Part shown: one piece after another, positions 1 to 9,054 of the stretch
Position numbering within the stretch: the first letter of the stretch is position 1
Layout of the letters: every line of letters starts with the position of its first letter
Origin: an uncultured Gemella sp.
GTDB lineage: Bacteria > Bacillota > Bacilli > Staphylococcales > Gemellaceae
Direction of reading: 5' to 3'
DNA: 15,708 nt
Assembly: GCA_927911745.1 (NCBI GenBank)
Contig: CAKMQF010000029.1
Span: 1-15,708 of the forward strand
The notes under the pieces: generated by a model
Told to the model about the DNA's origin: nothing
The model's input: only the letters and a program-made list of their open reading frames with translations
Database searches by the model: none
Made by a program: the position numbers and the translations under genes

Positions 1-2
1 TA

Positions 3-549
3 ACTCCAGAAAAACCAGAAGTAACAGATACAGTAACGTATAAACATCTGGGGAAAATAGTACCAGTAGATGAAAAAGGTAATCTAATAGCTGGTGCACA
101 AACACCTGACTATTTAAACGATTTAAAAGATCCAACAAAAGTATTAGAAACACCAGTACCAGAGTTAGAAAGGATATGTACCAACAGTAAAAAGCGTATT
201 ACCAAAAGATCCTGGAGTAGATACAAAGGTTATCTATAAAAAAGAAGAAAAACCAAAAAAACCAGATAAACCAAAAGAAACACCGAAAAAACCAGAAGTT
301 CCGAAAGAACAACCGAAAACTCCAGAAAAACCAAAAACACCTAAAGTGCCGAAAGTACCACAAACAAAAGTACCAGAAAAACCAGCAACGCCAGAGGTTC
401 CAAAGCTAGAAGAAAAACCAACACCAGAAATTCATAAAAAAGAAAATGTTAAATTACCGAATACAGGTAAAAAAGAAACTGAAACAGCAGCGCTTGGAAT
501 GTTTGTGTTACTATTAGCAGGTGCTTTGAAAACTAAGAAAAATAAATAG
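3..549 (+). CDS. C-terminal part of an LPXTG cell-wall-anchored surface protein (5' truncated, one frameshift)
   Basis: This is the end of a sortase-anchored adhesin-like protein that begins before the window. The first ~55 residues (KHLGKIVPVDEKGNL, then GYVPTVKSVLPKDPGVDTKV) resemble the Mub B2-like / MucBP-type repeats of mucus-binding proteins. A Lys/Pro/Glu-rich wall-spanning stretch follows (KPKKPDKPKETPKKPEVPK). The end is a classic sorting signal: LPNTG, a short hydrophobic segment (AALGMFVLLLAGAL) and a KTKKNK basic tail, so it should be anchored to peptidoglycan by sortase A. The reading frame shifts at the A-run 169-171, where one A too many separates PVPELE from GYVPTV; removing it restores one continuous frame. 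The shift is probably a sequencing error. Mucin binding is inferred from the repeat type only. A terminator follows directly. Confidence 0.8.
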
Positions 550-557
550 TTATAAAT

Positions 558-594
558 AAAATAAGAGGAATCTATACCGATTCCTCTTATTTTT
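558..594 (+). terminator. Rho-independent terminator after the first LPXTG gene
   Basis: A perfect stem AAATAAGAGGAATC / GATTCCTCTTATTT with a 6-nt loop is followed by a T run. It starts 9 bases after the stop codon at 547-549. Confidence 0.9.
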
Positions 595-602
595 ATGAAG
601 TA

Positions 603-634
603 AAAAGGAAAGAGTATGGAAAACCATACTCTTT
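603..634 (-). terminator. Rho-independent terminator of the coiled-coil surface protein gene
   Basis: The stem AAAGAGTATGG / CCATACTCTTT has a 4-nt loop. Read on the minus strand it ends in CCTTTTTA, so it serves the gene ending at 658. Together with the hairpin at 558-594 it separates two convergent surface-protein genes. Confidence 0.85.
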
Positions 635-657
635 AAAGTTGTTTATACACTAATTGC

Positions 658-3600
658 CTATTTAGAAAGTTTACGTCTTACAGCAAGTCCGATTAATCCG
701 ATTAAGCTTAATCCTAGAGCTGTAGTGCTAGAAGAATTCATACCAGTGTTTGGTAATGATTTTACATTTTTAGCTTCAACTTTAGCTTGTTCTTTAACTT
801 TAGGAGCTTTTTGTCCAAAGTCTACACCAGGTGTAGAAGGTTGAGCAGTTCCAAGTTTAGACAAGTCAAATGCTGGTACTTCATTAACAGCAGGAGCAAC
901 AGCGTTCACACCACCTTTGAATTCAGGAAGTTCTGGTTGTACAAGTGCATCTCCGTTAGAAGCTTCAGGTTTAGTTGGTTTTGGAGCTTCTCCGTCTGGG
1001 TTGTTAGGAACAGTTGGAGGTGTTGTATCATTTACTCCGCCGTTGAATTCAGGTTTGTTAGGTTCAGTAGGAGGTGTTGTATCGTTTGCTCCGCCGTTGA
1101 ATTCAGGTTTGTTAGGTTCAGTAGGTGTATTATCATCGTTAACAGCACCAGTAAATTCAGGAACTTCATTAACAGCAGGAGCAACAGCATTTACGCCACC
1201 TTTAAATTCAGGAACTTCGTTAACAGCAGCTTCAACAGCATTAACTCCACCATTAAATTCAGGTTTTTCTTCAGCCACAGGAGCATCATCAGGGTTTACC
1301 CCACCTTCGAACTCAGGAGCGTCAGCTACAGTAGTAGGTGTTGCATCATTTACTCCACCATTGAAATCAGATCCATTATCTCCAGAAGGAGAGTCACTAG
1401 GGTTAACCCCACCGTTGAAATCAGAAGCATTAGGAGCTGTAGGAACTTCATCAGGTTGTTTAGCAGCATCAGAAGGTGCATCACTAGGATTTACTCCACC
1501 GCTGAAGTCTTTAGATTCTTCACCTTTAGGAACTTCTTTTAAGTTTTCGATATAACCTAAAGTTGCGTTGTAATCATCAGTTAGTTTATCGATTTCATCT
1601 TTATAAGCTTTTACTGCTTCGTTAACTTCGTCAAATTTAGCTTGAGCTTCATCAGCAGCAGTTTTAGCAGAAGCAACAGCTGCTTCTAATCTAGTTACAG
1701 CATCTTGTAATCCATCTTGGATAGCTTGATCAGCATTGTTTTTCTTAGCTGTTTCAAGAGCAGCTTTAGCTTTTTCTAAAGTTTCTTTTTGTTTATCTAA
1801 TGCAGCATTTTTTTTCTTCTACTACTTTAGCTTTTTCAGTAGCATCAGCTTTATCTTTATCAGCTACTTTAGTTAATTTTTCGATTTTTTCAGCTAAATC
1901 ATCAGCTATATCTGTAAGTTTTTTTAACGATTGGTTTTAGAAGCTTCTTTTTTAGTAGCTTCATCAACTTTTTTTCTGTTCTTCAGCATCTAATTTTTTA
2001 GTTTCTTCAACTTTTTCAGGTGCTTTATTTCTAGTGTTGTAGTCGTTTTCTAATTCTTTAAGAATATCATTAGCAGTTAAATCACCTTTTTCAACGGCAT
2101 CTAAGATTGCTTCTTTACCGATTTCAGCTTTTTTATCAGCGATTGCTTTTTCTTTATCTGTGATACTTGCATCTTTATTAATCTCAGCGATTGCATCTTC
2201 TTCAAGTTGATCTAATGCGTCTTTAAGTTTAACTCTAGTATCGGCTTCATCTTTTTTAAGTTCTTCAACTTTAGCTTTAGCTTTTTCAGCCTCTTCTTTA
2301 GCTTTAGCTAATTCAGCTTCAGCGTCAGTTTTAGCTTTATCAGCTTCATCCTTTTAGTTTGAGCAGCTGTTACATCATCAGCTTTCTTTTTTTAGCTTTA
2401 GCTGTAGCTTCTTCAACTTTTTTAGCTTCTTCAGCAACTTTTTTCTCTAATTCAGTAACTTTTGCATCAGCTTCAGCTTTAGCTTCAGCAGCTTTTTCAG
2501 CTTCTGTTTTTTCTTTTGGAGCTTCAGGTGCAGGTTCTTCTTTTTTAGGTGGGTTTTTAGCTTCTTCTTCTTTAGCAGCTTTTACTTCTTCTAGAGTTTT
2601 ATTGTACTCGTCAGTAAGTTTATTTAGTTCTTCTGCGTAAGCTTGAGTATCTGAAGCAGCTTTATCGAATGCAACTTGTGCAGCATCTTTAGCTTTTTCG
2701 ATAGCTTTAACAGCTTTATCTAATGAAGTAACGATATCAGTATCAGAACCATTATCTTGTGCAGATTTTAATGCTTCTTTAGCTTCTTTTAATGTATCTT
2801 CTTGTTTTTTAAGAGCTTCAGCTTTTTTATCTTCTTCAGCTTTTAATGCGTCAGTATCTTTTTTAAGAGCATCGATTTCTTCACCTAAATCATCAGCTTT
2901 ATCTTGAAGTTTTTCTGATGCAGGACGAGCAGCATCAGCTTTTTCAGCTTTATCAATTCCAGCTTTAATATCTTTTGGAAGTTGATCTTTAGTTGAAGGG
3001 TTAGCTTGAGTTGCACCAGCATCAGCAGTAGCAGCTTGTTCTTTATTTCTTAATTTTTTCTCAGTTTCTTTATTAGCTTCAGCTTTTTCGTTATCATCTG
3101 CTAATTCAGCAAGAACATCACCAGCTTTTAAATCACCAGATTCTACAGCAGCTAGGATATCTTTTTTACCTAATGCTTTTTTAGCTTCTTCTTTATTTGT
3201 AATCTTAGCATCAGAATCGATTTCTTTTTCTAATTGATCTAAAGCTTTTGATAGAGCATCTTTAGAATCAGCTTCTTCTTTTTTAGCGTCTTCTTCTTTT
3301 TTAGCTTCTTCTTTAGCTTTAGCGTCAGCTTCAGCAGCTTTAGCTTTAGCAGCTGCTAATTCATCATCTGCAGTTTTTTTAGCTTCTTCAGCTTTAGTTT
3401 TTGCAGCATCAGCTTCAGCAGCTTCTTTTTTCTCAGTTTCAAGTTTTGTAGCTGCTTCGTTAGCTGCAGGAGTAGTTGTGTCTACTTTTGCTTGAGCTTC
3501 AGCAACTTTATCTTCAGCTTTTTTTAGCGTCAGCTTCAGCTTGTTTAATTTCTGGGCTTGTAACTTCTGATTTAGGAGTTGCAGTAGTTCCAGTTTCTCC

Positions 3601-3780
3601 AGCAGGTTGTGGTGTAGTTGCAGGTTGTGGTGTAGTTGCAGGTTGTGTGGCTGCGGGTTGTTCTGTTGTTTCAGCAGCGTGTGCTACAGCTGCTCCAGTA
3701 GTCGCAACACCGATACCAACAAGTACAGATGCTACACCTACCTTAAATTTACGTAATGAATATTTTCTTTGTGTTGTCAT
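658..3780 (-). CDS. YSIRK-signal, coiled-coil, LPXTG cell-wall-anchored surface protein (1,039 aa reconstructed; 7 frameshifts)
   Basis: A large secreted surface protein. It starts with a YSIRK/GS signal peptide (YSLRKFKVGVASVLVG, Ala-rich cleavage region AHAA near residue 35), followed by a QPATTP repeat linker. Two tandem ~345-residue Ala/Lys/Glu-rich helical modules, probably coiled coil, come next, then ten PEFNGGVN-type repeats. The end is SLPNTG, a hydrophobic segment and RRKLSK. ATG at 3778-3780 is chosen for the signal peptide and the AAAGGGGA ribosome site just upstream. Frame breaks fall in homopolymers at 3519-3525, 2387-2393, 2352-2355, 1969-1975, 1935-1938, 1919-1925 and 1808-1815. 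I checked the codon phase between these points, and one base change at each restores a single frame to the stop at 658. YSIRK proteins are usually secreted at the division septum and linked to the wall by sortase A. The ligand is unknown. Confidence 0.85.
904..1513 (-). repeat. Ten PEFNGGVN-type peptide repeats in the surface protein
   Basis: The wall-proximal part carries ten copies of an octapeptide [P/S/K][E/D]F.G[G/A][V/A]N. Variants are DFSGGVN, SDFNGGVN (twice), PEFEGGVN, PEFNGGVN, PEFKGGVN, PEFTGAVN and PEFNGGAN. Spacing is 15-25 residues apart except a longer gap before the last copy, with Pro/Thr/Asn/Ala-rich spacers such as DTTPPTEPNK. Some units are near-identical in DNA (around 1045-1120), which suggests recent slippage or unequal exchange. 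Confidence 0.85.
1545..3525 (-). repeat. Tandem duplication of a ~1.03-kb helical module
   Basis: The helical region is two copies of one module. Landmarks recur at a constant offset: ALDQLE at 3231-3245 and 2204-2218; DILAAVESGDLKAGDVL against AILDAVEKGDLTANDIL; LTDEYN at 2601-2618 against LTDDYN at 1567-1584. Offsets are 1,027 and 1,034 bases. Copies differ at many residues, so the duplication is not recent. Confidence 0.75.
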
Positions 3781-3891
3781 AAAATAAATCCCCTTTTTCT
3801 TATAAATAATAATAATGACTGTGTTTCTAAAATGTTTGTTTTGAAGTTATAAACAGAACTTTTAGAGACAATTAGTGTATTCATAATTTCT

Positions 3892-3920
3892 ATTATACTA
3901 GAAGAAAAACTATAAAACAA
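3892..3920 (-). promoter_or_regulatory. Sigma-A-type promoter of the coiled-coil surface protein gene
   Basis: On the minus strand, TTGTTT (3915-3920) and a perfect TATAAT (3892-3897) are 17 bases apart. Transcription would begin near 3885, leaving a ~105-nt leader before the ATG at 3780. Confidence 0.65.
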
Positions 3921-4293
3921 GAACTTTGGTAAGTTATGTAATTTAATACTTGTATAGTAAAGTGATGTTTTAAAAATTCTAAAATAAATAAAATTTCATA
4001 AAAAAACAAACAAGATAAAAATGAAAAATAAGATGTAAGCAGATTAATACAGTGATATAAATTAATTATTTTTTCTGATAAAAATATAAATATAATTCTT
4101 AATAAGTGGATATAATTGTTTAAAAAAATAAAATATTAAATTTATGTTACAAAAATTATGTAAAGCTTGAAATATTAATTTTTGTAACTAAAGGAAGTGT
4201 GGTTTTAAGGTGTATTTTATGTAGAAAACAATATAAAATGCATTGAATTTTTAAAAGAATATGTGTGCAATATAGATTTTTTTATCTGTATCA
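3921..4293. other. AT-rich intergenic stretch without a recognisable gene
   Basis: No ORF with a ribosome site and no RNA gene was recognised. The only structure seen is a weak inverted repeat, TGTATTTTAT (4211-4220) and ATAAAATGCA (4233-4242), without a clear T run. Confidence 0.6.
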
Positions 4294-4352
4294 AATAAAA
4301 AGAAGAATTCCAAAAAACAAGATGTTCGAATCTGGATTTTTGAATTTCTTCT
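4294..4352 (-). terminator. Probable terminator of the reverse-strand OYE gene
   Basis: The imperfect hairpin AGAAGAATTCCAAAAA / TTTTTGAATTTCTTCT (4301-4352) has one-base bulges. Read on the minus strand its last arm runs into TTCTTTTTATTT. It lies 14 bases past the stop at 4367. Confidence 0.6.
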
Positions 4353-4366
4353 AAAAATATATATTA

Positions 4367-5545
4367 TTAATAATTGTCTTCTAGTTTTCTAAATTCATCC
4401 CTAGTGTGTTGAGGTAAACTCTTACCATAGTCCATCATAAGGACGATGTCTTTAAATGCAGCTTTTGGAATAGCTAGACGTTCTATGTCTTCAACTCCAA
4501 CATCTAGATTAATATCGTCTATATGATTTGTTTTTAATTTTTCTACAAAGTCTGGTTCTGCGACAAACGGTGAAGATAATCCAATCATATCTGCGTGTAA
4601 AATAGCTGCTTCGCATTTTTCTACAGTATTGATACCACCTGATGCGATTAATGGAATTCTTCCATTTAAATGTTCGTAAACAACTTCGTTAATAAGGCGA
4701 CCGTGATGAGGACCTTCTGCACGTACTGTATTTAGATAAATATTTTGCCCCCAGCTGGCAATTGCCATATATGATAGAGGGACTTTTTCTAATAACCAAT
4801 CTGTTAGTTGATTAAATTCTTCAACTGTATAACCGACTTCTTCACCACGAGTTTCTTCAGGAGTTGCACGATAACCGAAGATGAAATCTTTTGGTGCTTC
4901 TTTTTTAATTACTTCATAAACATCTTCAAAAACTTCAAGGATGAAACGTGAACGATTTTCTAATGTATCTACTCCATATTCATCGTGACGTTCATTAGAG
5001 AAGGTAGAGAAGAATGTCTGTAATAGAAGACGTTGAGCACTAGAAATTTCTAAACCATCGAAACCAGCTGCGATAGCACGACTTGCAGCACGCTTATAAT
5101 CTTCTCTTATTTTTTGTATATCTTCTATAGAAAGAGGATGAACGATATGTTCTACAGGTGAGTTTAGTTCCATATAACTCGGACCAACAGCGCGTTTATT
5201 AGTAGTAACATAGTGATTAGCGAAACGTCCTGCGTGTGTTAACTGAAGGATAGCTTTTGCTCCACCAGACTTCATAGTTTGTGCCATCTTTTTAAGTCCT
5301 GGAATGCAAGCATCATCATGAACACTAAAACCATATTCAAAAAGTTGACCTTCAAGATTTATATAAGCGGCTCCGGTTATCTGTAAAGGTGCTGTATTTT
5401 TTCGTCTTTCGGCATAAAGAAGATCTTCTTCTGTAATGAATCCTTCTGTGGTAGAAGAGTTCGTCGTCATAGGAGAAAGAACGAAACGATTTTCTAGTTC
5501 TATTCCGTTAGCTAATTTAACAGGTGTTAATAATTTTGATTTCAT
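4367..5545 (-). CDS. NADH:flavin oxidoreductase, Old Yellow Enzyme-like (OYE1 of the locus)
   Basis: An FMN-binding TIM-barrel oxidoreductase of the OYE family (392 aa), expected to reduce activated alkenes or a related substrate with NAD(P)H. Family landmarks are LLTPVKLANGIELENRF at the N-terminus, QLTHAGR (101-107), SNERHDEYG (183-191), the FGYR segment and SGG near the phosphate site. The substrate-binding pair of YqjM-type enzymes (I-HAAH-G) is replaced: residues 168-171 read S-S-A-Q. I chose the ATG at 5543-5545, 11 codons inside the longest ORF, because AAAGGGG lies 8 bases upstream and the paralogue at 9055 starts at the same point. It is transcribed away from the monooxygenase-sirtuin operon. 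OYE enzymes are known companions of extended SirTM loci. The true substrate is unknown. Confidence 0.85.
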   Translation of the reverse strand: MKSKLLTPVKLANGIELENRFVLSPMTTNSSTTEGFITEEDLLYAERRKNTAPLQITGAAYINLEGQLFEYGFSVHDDACIPGLKKMAQTMKSGGAKAILQLTHAGRFANHYVTTNKRAVGPSYMELNSPVEHIVHPLSIEDIQKIREDYKRAASRAIAAGFDGLEISSAQRLLLQTFFSTFSNERHDEYGVDTLENRSRFILEVFEDVYEVIKKEAPKDFIFGYRATPEETRGEEVGYTVEEFNQLTDWLLEKVPLSYMAIASWGQNIYLNTVRAEGPHHGRLINEVVYEHLNGRIPLIASGGINTVEKCEAAILHADMIGLSSPFVAEPDFVEKLKTNHIDDINLDVGVEDIERLAIPKAAFKDIVLMMDYGKSLPQHTRDEFRKLEDNY

Positions 5546-5652
5546 AAAAAATACCCCTTTAAGTAATGAAAATAACATACAGCTAGAACCAGTATATAAG
5601 TGATAAGAAATAAAGGACTAAAATCTATAGTAATATCTCTTTTATTTATGTA

Positions 5653-5675
5653 AATCTATAAAAGTTAAATAGATT
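5653..5675. promoter_or_regulatory. Operator-like inverted repeat in the divergent intergenic region
   Basis: AATCTAT (5653-5659) and ATAGATT (5669-5675) form a perfect 7-bp inverted repeat with a 9-base spacer, between the two divergent genes. It is a plausible site for a dimeric regulator. No family is assignable and chance is possible in such AT-rich DNA. Confidence 0.35.
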
Positions 5676-5744
5676 AAATCACCATAATTTTTTTATAAAA
5701 TTTTAAAGTAATGGTGCTAGGTGTGTGTATTTTTACTGAAAATG

Positions 5745-5753
5745 TGTTATAAT
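5745..5753 (+). promoter_or_regulatory. Extended -10 promoter for the monooxygenase-sirtuin operon
   Basis: TGT directly precedes TATAAT (5748-5753), an extended -10 element; the -35 region (GTGTAT) is poor. The leader to the ATG at 6006 would be ~245 nt. The TTTTTACTGAAAATG stretch (5730-5744) matches a CodY box only partially (11 of 15 positions), so CodY control is speculative. Confidence 0.5.
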
Positions 5754-5912
5754 AAATTCGTAGTTTCAGAAAAGGTTTTCTTACAATTAATTATATCAGA
5801 TAATTTACTAGATAAAAAGGTAAAAATGAATTTGAGAATAGATAAATTTTTTAATAGCTCTGTAAAAAAATAGAGGATAGAAATTATGTAAATCTAAGTA
5901 ATATGTAAGAAG

Positions 5913-5966
5913 AGGAATAACTCAAAAAAATCTATTTCTCCGAAATTATGATTTTTGAGGCATTCC
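5913..5966 (+). promoter_or_regulatory. Stem-loop in the leader of the monooxygenase gene
   Basis: GGAATAACTCAAAAAAATC (5913-5931) pairs imperfectly with GATTTTTGAGGCATTCC (5950-5966) across an 18-base loop. No T run follows, so it is not a simple terminator; it may affect mRNA stability or bind a regulator. No known riboswitch class was recognised in the leader. Confidence 0.4.
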
Positions 5967-6005
5967 CAAGTATAAAATAAATGTAAAACATAAGAGGATA
6001 ATAAT

Positions 6006-6998
6006 ATGAAACTTAGTATTTTAGATTATGCTATTGTAGATGAAGGAAAGACTGCGATAGAGGCTATAGAAGAGAGTGTAGAACTTGCTCGCCTAGCTGA
6101 AAAACTAGGTTATAGTCGTTTTTGGATGGCTGAGCATCATCAGGTGCCTGCCTTAGCTAGTAGTAGCCCAGAATTATTAATGTTGCACCTTCTTCAAAAT
6201 ACAGAAAAGATACAAATAGGTTCAGGTGGAATAATGATTCCTCACTATGCACCGTATAAAATTAGCGAATGGATCAAACTTCTAAGTGCTCTATATCCAA
6301 ATAGGGTAAATCTTGGGATAGGGAACAATCCTGGGACTAAAGTAGTTCAGAAGTTGATGGATACTACACCTATAACGAGAGACGAGTATAATGATAGCTG
6401 TAGAGAATTACTAGAACTTCTTACAGGTACTGAAACACTAGTTCAACCACCGGAAGCGAAGGTAAGTCCGATGTGGCTATTATCTACTAGTGAAAAAAGT
6501 GCGAATCTAGCTGCGGAGCTAGGTCAAAATTACGTGTATGGTCTATTCTTTAATCAGGCTGTAGATTATATAGAGACAGCTAAAAGATGTTTAAATACGT
6601 ACCGTACAAAAATGCGTGAACAACAAAAAACACCACAAGATGTGGTTGCTGTATTTATAGCGATTGGAGAAGATGAACAGGAAGCGAAAGACTTAGTACG
6701 CTCGTTAGATGTCTGGCTTCTTGGTAAGAAAGAATTTACAGAATTTGACAGATTTCCTAGCATACAAACAGCTAAAGAGTATGAGATAAGTGAAGCGGAT
6801 ATAGAAAAAGTAGAAAAAAACAGAACACGTTTAGTTTGGGGTACGAAGGATGTAGTAGTGGAAAAACTAAAAAACTTAGCAGCAGAATTCGAATTAAAAG
6901 AGTTGATGTGCATACCGTTAGTACCAACAATAGAAAGAAGAAAAAATATTATTGAGATTTTAGCAAAAGAGCTAATGGAAAAAGAGGAGAAAAATTAA
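6006..6998 (+). CDS. Luciferase-like monooxygenase (LLM-class flavin-dependent oxidoreductase, MsnO8-like)
   Basis: A 330-residue LLM-class protein of the bacterial-luciferase TIM-barrel fold, normally using reduced FMN and oxygen. Visible landmarks are an N-terminal [12 protein letters not shown] strand, [20 protein letters not shown] (residues ~27-46), [15 protein letters not shown] (~72-86) and [18 protein letters not shown] (~94-111). The length is usual for single-subunit members. The start is supported by AAGAGGA at 5993-5999. Its stop overlaps the next start by one base (TAATG), so translation is probably coupled to the sirtuin. A luciferase-like partner is known from extended SirTM operons, where it and the OYE are thought to act in oxidative-stress metabolism. 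The substrate is unknown. Confidence 0.88.
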   Translation: MKLSILDYAIVDEGKTAIEAIEESVELARLAEKLGYSRFWMAEHHQVPALASSSPELLMLHLLQNTEKIQIGSGGIMIPHYAPYKISEWIKLLSALYPNRVNLGIGNNPGTKVVQKLMDTTPITRDEYNDSCRELLELLTGTETLVQPPEAKVSPMWLLSTSEKSANLAAELGQNYVYGLFFNQAVDYIETAKRCLNTYRTKMREQQKTPQDVVAVFIAIGEDEQEAKDLVRSLDVWLLGKKEFTEFDRFPSIQTAKEYEISEADIEKVEKNRTRLVWGTKDVVVEKLKNLAAEFELKELMCIPLVPTIERRKNIIEILAKELMEKEEKN

Positions 6999-7870
6999 TG
7001 ACTTGGAAGGCGATAGAGTTAGAAGAAAACAATGCCGAAAAACTAGCACAGCTAATAGATGAAGCCGAGGCGATAGTCATAGGAATAGGAGCTGGAATGT
7101 CAGCTGCGGATGGTTTTACATATATTGGAGAGAGATTTACGAGTAACTTTAAAGATTTTGTAGAAAAATATAAGTTTTTAGATATGTTACAGGCGAGTCT
7201 GTTTGATTTTCCGAGTTCGCAGGAGTACTGGGCTTTTCAAAGTCGTTTTGTCTTGTTAAACTACTTTGATCAACCTGTTGGTGATAGTTATTTAGCGTTG
7301 AAAAATATTCTAAAGGATAAAAATTACCATATTATTACGACAAATGCCGATAATGCCTTTGATGTTGCGGGTTATGATATGGATAAAGTCTTTCATATTC
7401 AAGGAAAGTACGGGCTTATGCAGTGTAGTAAACATTGTCATGCGAAGACTTACCAAGATGAAGCATTAATGCGTAGACTGGCTGTAGAACAAGAGAATAT
7501 GGAAGTTGACTACAGGTCTATTCCACTTTGTCCAGAATGTGGTGCACCGCTTGAGGTCAATAAGCGTAATGCCGAAAAAGGTATGGTAGAAGACCCAATC
7601 TTTTTTGAACATCTAGATAAATACAATGAATTTTTAGAAAATAATCGTGATAAGAAAACATTGTTTATCGAAATAGGAGTAGGATTCACAACACCTCAGT
7701 TTATAAAATATCCATTTTATAGGGAACTTGATAAAAATCCAAAGGCATTAATGGTTACTATGAACCAGAAGAAATATCAATTTCCAGAGAGAATAGCATC
7801 TAGGGTGTTATGGTTTAACCAGAATAGTAAAGAGTTAACGCTAGATATTGAAGAGTTATTGGAAAAATAA
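6998..7870 (+). CDS. sirTM: Class M sirtuin SirTM, putative protein ADP-ribosyltransferase
   Basis: A 290-residue Sir2-fold NAD-dependent enzyme. The Rossmann motif is [12 protein letters not shown] (29-40), the NAD pocket TTNAD (114-118), and a small zinc module has C143-x3-C147 and C178-x2-C181. At the position of the catalytic His of deacetylase sirtuins the sequence reads HIQG, with Gln135. This Asn116/Gln135 pairing is the hallmark of SirTM (Asn118/Gln137 in the Streptococcus pyogenes enzyme, from memory), which transfers ADP-ribose to lipoylated GcvH-L rather than deacetylating lysines. The genes for a luciferase-like enzyme, lipoate ligases, OYE enzymes and GcvH-L around it independently support this class. 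The start has AGAGGAG upstream and overlaps the previous stop by one base. The usual partner macrodomain hydrolase is not seen nearby. Confidence 0.92.
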   Translation: MTWKAIELEENNAEKLAQLIDEAEAIVIGIGAGMSAADGFTYIGERFTSNFKDFVEKYKFLDMLQASLFDFPSSQEYWAFQSRFVLLNYFDQPVGDSYLALKNILKDKNYHIITTNADNAFDVAGYDMDKVFHIQGKYGLMQCSKHCHAKTYQDEALMRRLAVEQENMEVDYRSIPLCPECGAPLEVNKRNAEKGMVEDPIFFEHLDKYNEFLENNRDKKTLFIEIGVGFTTPQFIKYPFYRELDKNPKALMVTMNQKKYQFPERIASRVLWFNQNSKELTLDIEELLEK

Positions 7871-7893
7871 TGAGGCTTAAAACCTCGCATAAG

Positions 7894-7940
7894 TTGACTC
7901 TAAAAATAGTACAATGCGCATAGATTTCGCGCGATATAAT
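7894..7940 (+). promoter_or_regulatory. Possible internal promoter region before the first lipoate ligase
   Basis: The 127-base gap after sirTM holds a TTGACT (7894-7899) and a perfect TATAAT (7935-7940), but they are 35 bases apart and neither has a good partner. A GC-rich patch (TGCGCA, CGCGCG) lies between them. A weak internal promoter is possible; the gap also has two copies of ATTAACAAA (7963-7971, 7973-7981). Confidence 0.3.
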
Positions 7941-7997
7941 TTAATATTAGCTAAAAAAATACATTAACAAAAATTAACAAATAAAGGAGAATAAATT

Positions 7998-9020
7998 ATG
8001 TATTTAATAGAACCAATTAGAAACGGAAAATATTTACCAGATGGAGCGCTAGTAATGGCGATGCAAGTTTACGTTCTTAACAACATCGACATCGATGAGA
8101 CTGTAATCTTCCCATATTACTGTGAACCAAAAGTAGAAATCGGATTATTCCAAAATGCTGAAACTGAAGTAAACCATGAATATATGAAAGAAAAAGATAT
8201 TATCCTAGTTCGTCGTGATACAGGTGGTGGAGCTGTGTACGTTGATAACGGTGCTGTTAACGTATGTTTCTTAATGCCAGGGGACACTGATGTGTACGGA
8301 AACTACAAAAAATTCTACCAACCAGCAGTAGACGTACTTCACAGTTTAGGAGCTACAGAAGTTGAACAAAAAGGTCGTAACGATTTAACTGCTCGTGGTA
8401 AAAAAGTAAGTGGAGCTGCGATGACATTAGTACGTGGTAAAATCTACGGAGGATATTCATTACTTCTTGACGTAAATTACGAAGCGATGGTTAATGCCTT
8501 AACACCAAATCGTAAAAAAATTGAATCAAAAGGTATTGAATCAGTAAGAGCACGTGTAATGGGTATGCGTGAACTATTAAAACCTGAATACCAAAACGTA
8601 ACAATCGATGAGTTCAAAGACTTAGTTATTTGTGGATTAATGGGTATCGAAGATATTAAAGATGCGAAGAGATATGAACTAACTGACGAAGACTGGGCTG
8701 CAATTGAAAAACTTGCAGATGAAAAATACCGTAACTGGGATTGGAACTACGGAAAATCACCACGTTACAACTACAACCGTGATGCTCACCTTGCTATCGG
8801 AACAGTTGATTTCAGCTTAGAAGTTGAAGAAGGACGTATTACAAAAGCGAAAATCTACGGAGACTTCTTCGGAAAAGGTAACGTACGTGACGTAGAAGAA
8901 AAACTTATCGGAGTAAGGGTAAAAGAAGAAGACTTACTTGAAGCATTAGGAAGTATTGATCTATCATTCTACTTCGGTAATGTAGAAGCTAAAGAATTAG
9001 TAGACTTAATCTTAAGCTAG
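7998..9020 (+). CDS. lplA2: Lipoate-protein ligase A, SirTM-linked LplA2 type (first copy)
   Basis: A 340-residue enzyme that activates lipoate with ATP to lipoyl-AMP and transfers it to a lysine of a lipoyl carrier. The N-terminal catalytic domain shows RRDTGGGAVYVD (72-83), GRNDL (126-130) and GKKVSGAAM (134-142), in which Lys136 corresponds to the catalytic lysine before (I/V)SG. The C-terminal part (~240-340) is the accessory lipoate-ligase domain seen in long-form LplA. The start has AAAGGAGA at an 8-base spacing. In SirTM loci LplA2 loads GcvH-L and this is required before ADP-ribosylation, so the adjacent sirtuin and distal GcvH-L fit. Phe codons are essentially all TTC and many codons end in C, unlike its paralogue at 10366, which suggests high expression. 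Confidence 0.9.
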   Translation: MYLIEPIRNGKYLPDGALVMAMQVYVLNNIDIDETVIFPYYCEPKVEIGLFQNAETEVNHEYMKEKDIILVRRDTGGGAVYVDNGAVNVCFLMPGDTDVYGNYKKFYQPAVDVLHSLGATEVEQKGRNDLTARGKKVSGAAMTLVRGKIYGGYSLLLDVNYEAMVNALTPNRKKIESKGIESVRARVMGMRELLKPEYQNVTIDEFKDLVICGLMGIEDIKDAKRYELTDEDWAAIEKLADEKYRNWDWNYGKSPRYNYNRDAHLAIGTVDFSLEVEEGRITKAKIYGDFFGKGNVRDVEEKLIGVRVKEEDLLEALGSIDLSFYFGNVEAKELVDLILS

Positions 9021-9041
9021 TTTTACAAAGTACATGTAAAA
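9021..9041 (+). promoter_or_regulatory. Small hairpin overlapping the OYE2 ribosome site region
   Basis: TTTTACA (9021-9027) and TGTAAAA (9035-9041) form a perfect 7-bp inverted repeat in the 34-base gap. The second arm runs straight into the AGAGGTG ribosome site, so folding could tune OYE2 translation. Confidence 0.4.
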
Positions 9042-9054
9042 GAGGTGTGAGTTT

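Noticed and set aside
904..1513. Repetitive DNA resembling a CRISPR array
   Set aside because: Repeats are protein-coding in one frame, vary in sequence and spacing, and no cas genes are present.
787..1555. Long open frames on the plus strand (787-1542 and 917-1555) opposite the PEFNGGVN repeats
   Set aside because: They are antisense shadows of a repetitive, stop-poor coding region; the minus strand has the LPNTG signal, the YSIRK start and matched codon phase.
1808..3525. Phase-variable homopolymer switches in the surface protein
   Set aside because: Seven independent breaks in one gene, with similar breaks in housekeeping-type genes, fit sequencing error better than regulated switching.
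5730..5744. CodY-binding box
   Set aside because: Only about 11 of 15 positions match, in very AT-rich DNA; kept as a remark, not a feature.
5742..5873. A 43-codon ORF, with an internal 15-codon start at 5826, upstream of the monooxygenase
   Set aside because: The long form overlaps the predicted promoter and lacks a ribosome site; the short form has only a weak one and no recognisable sequence. A leader peptide cannot be excluded.
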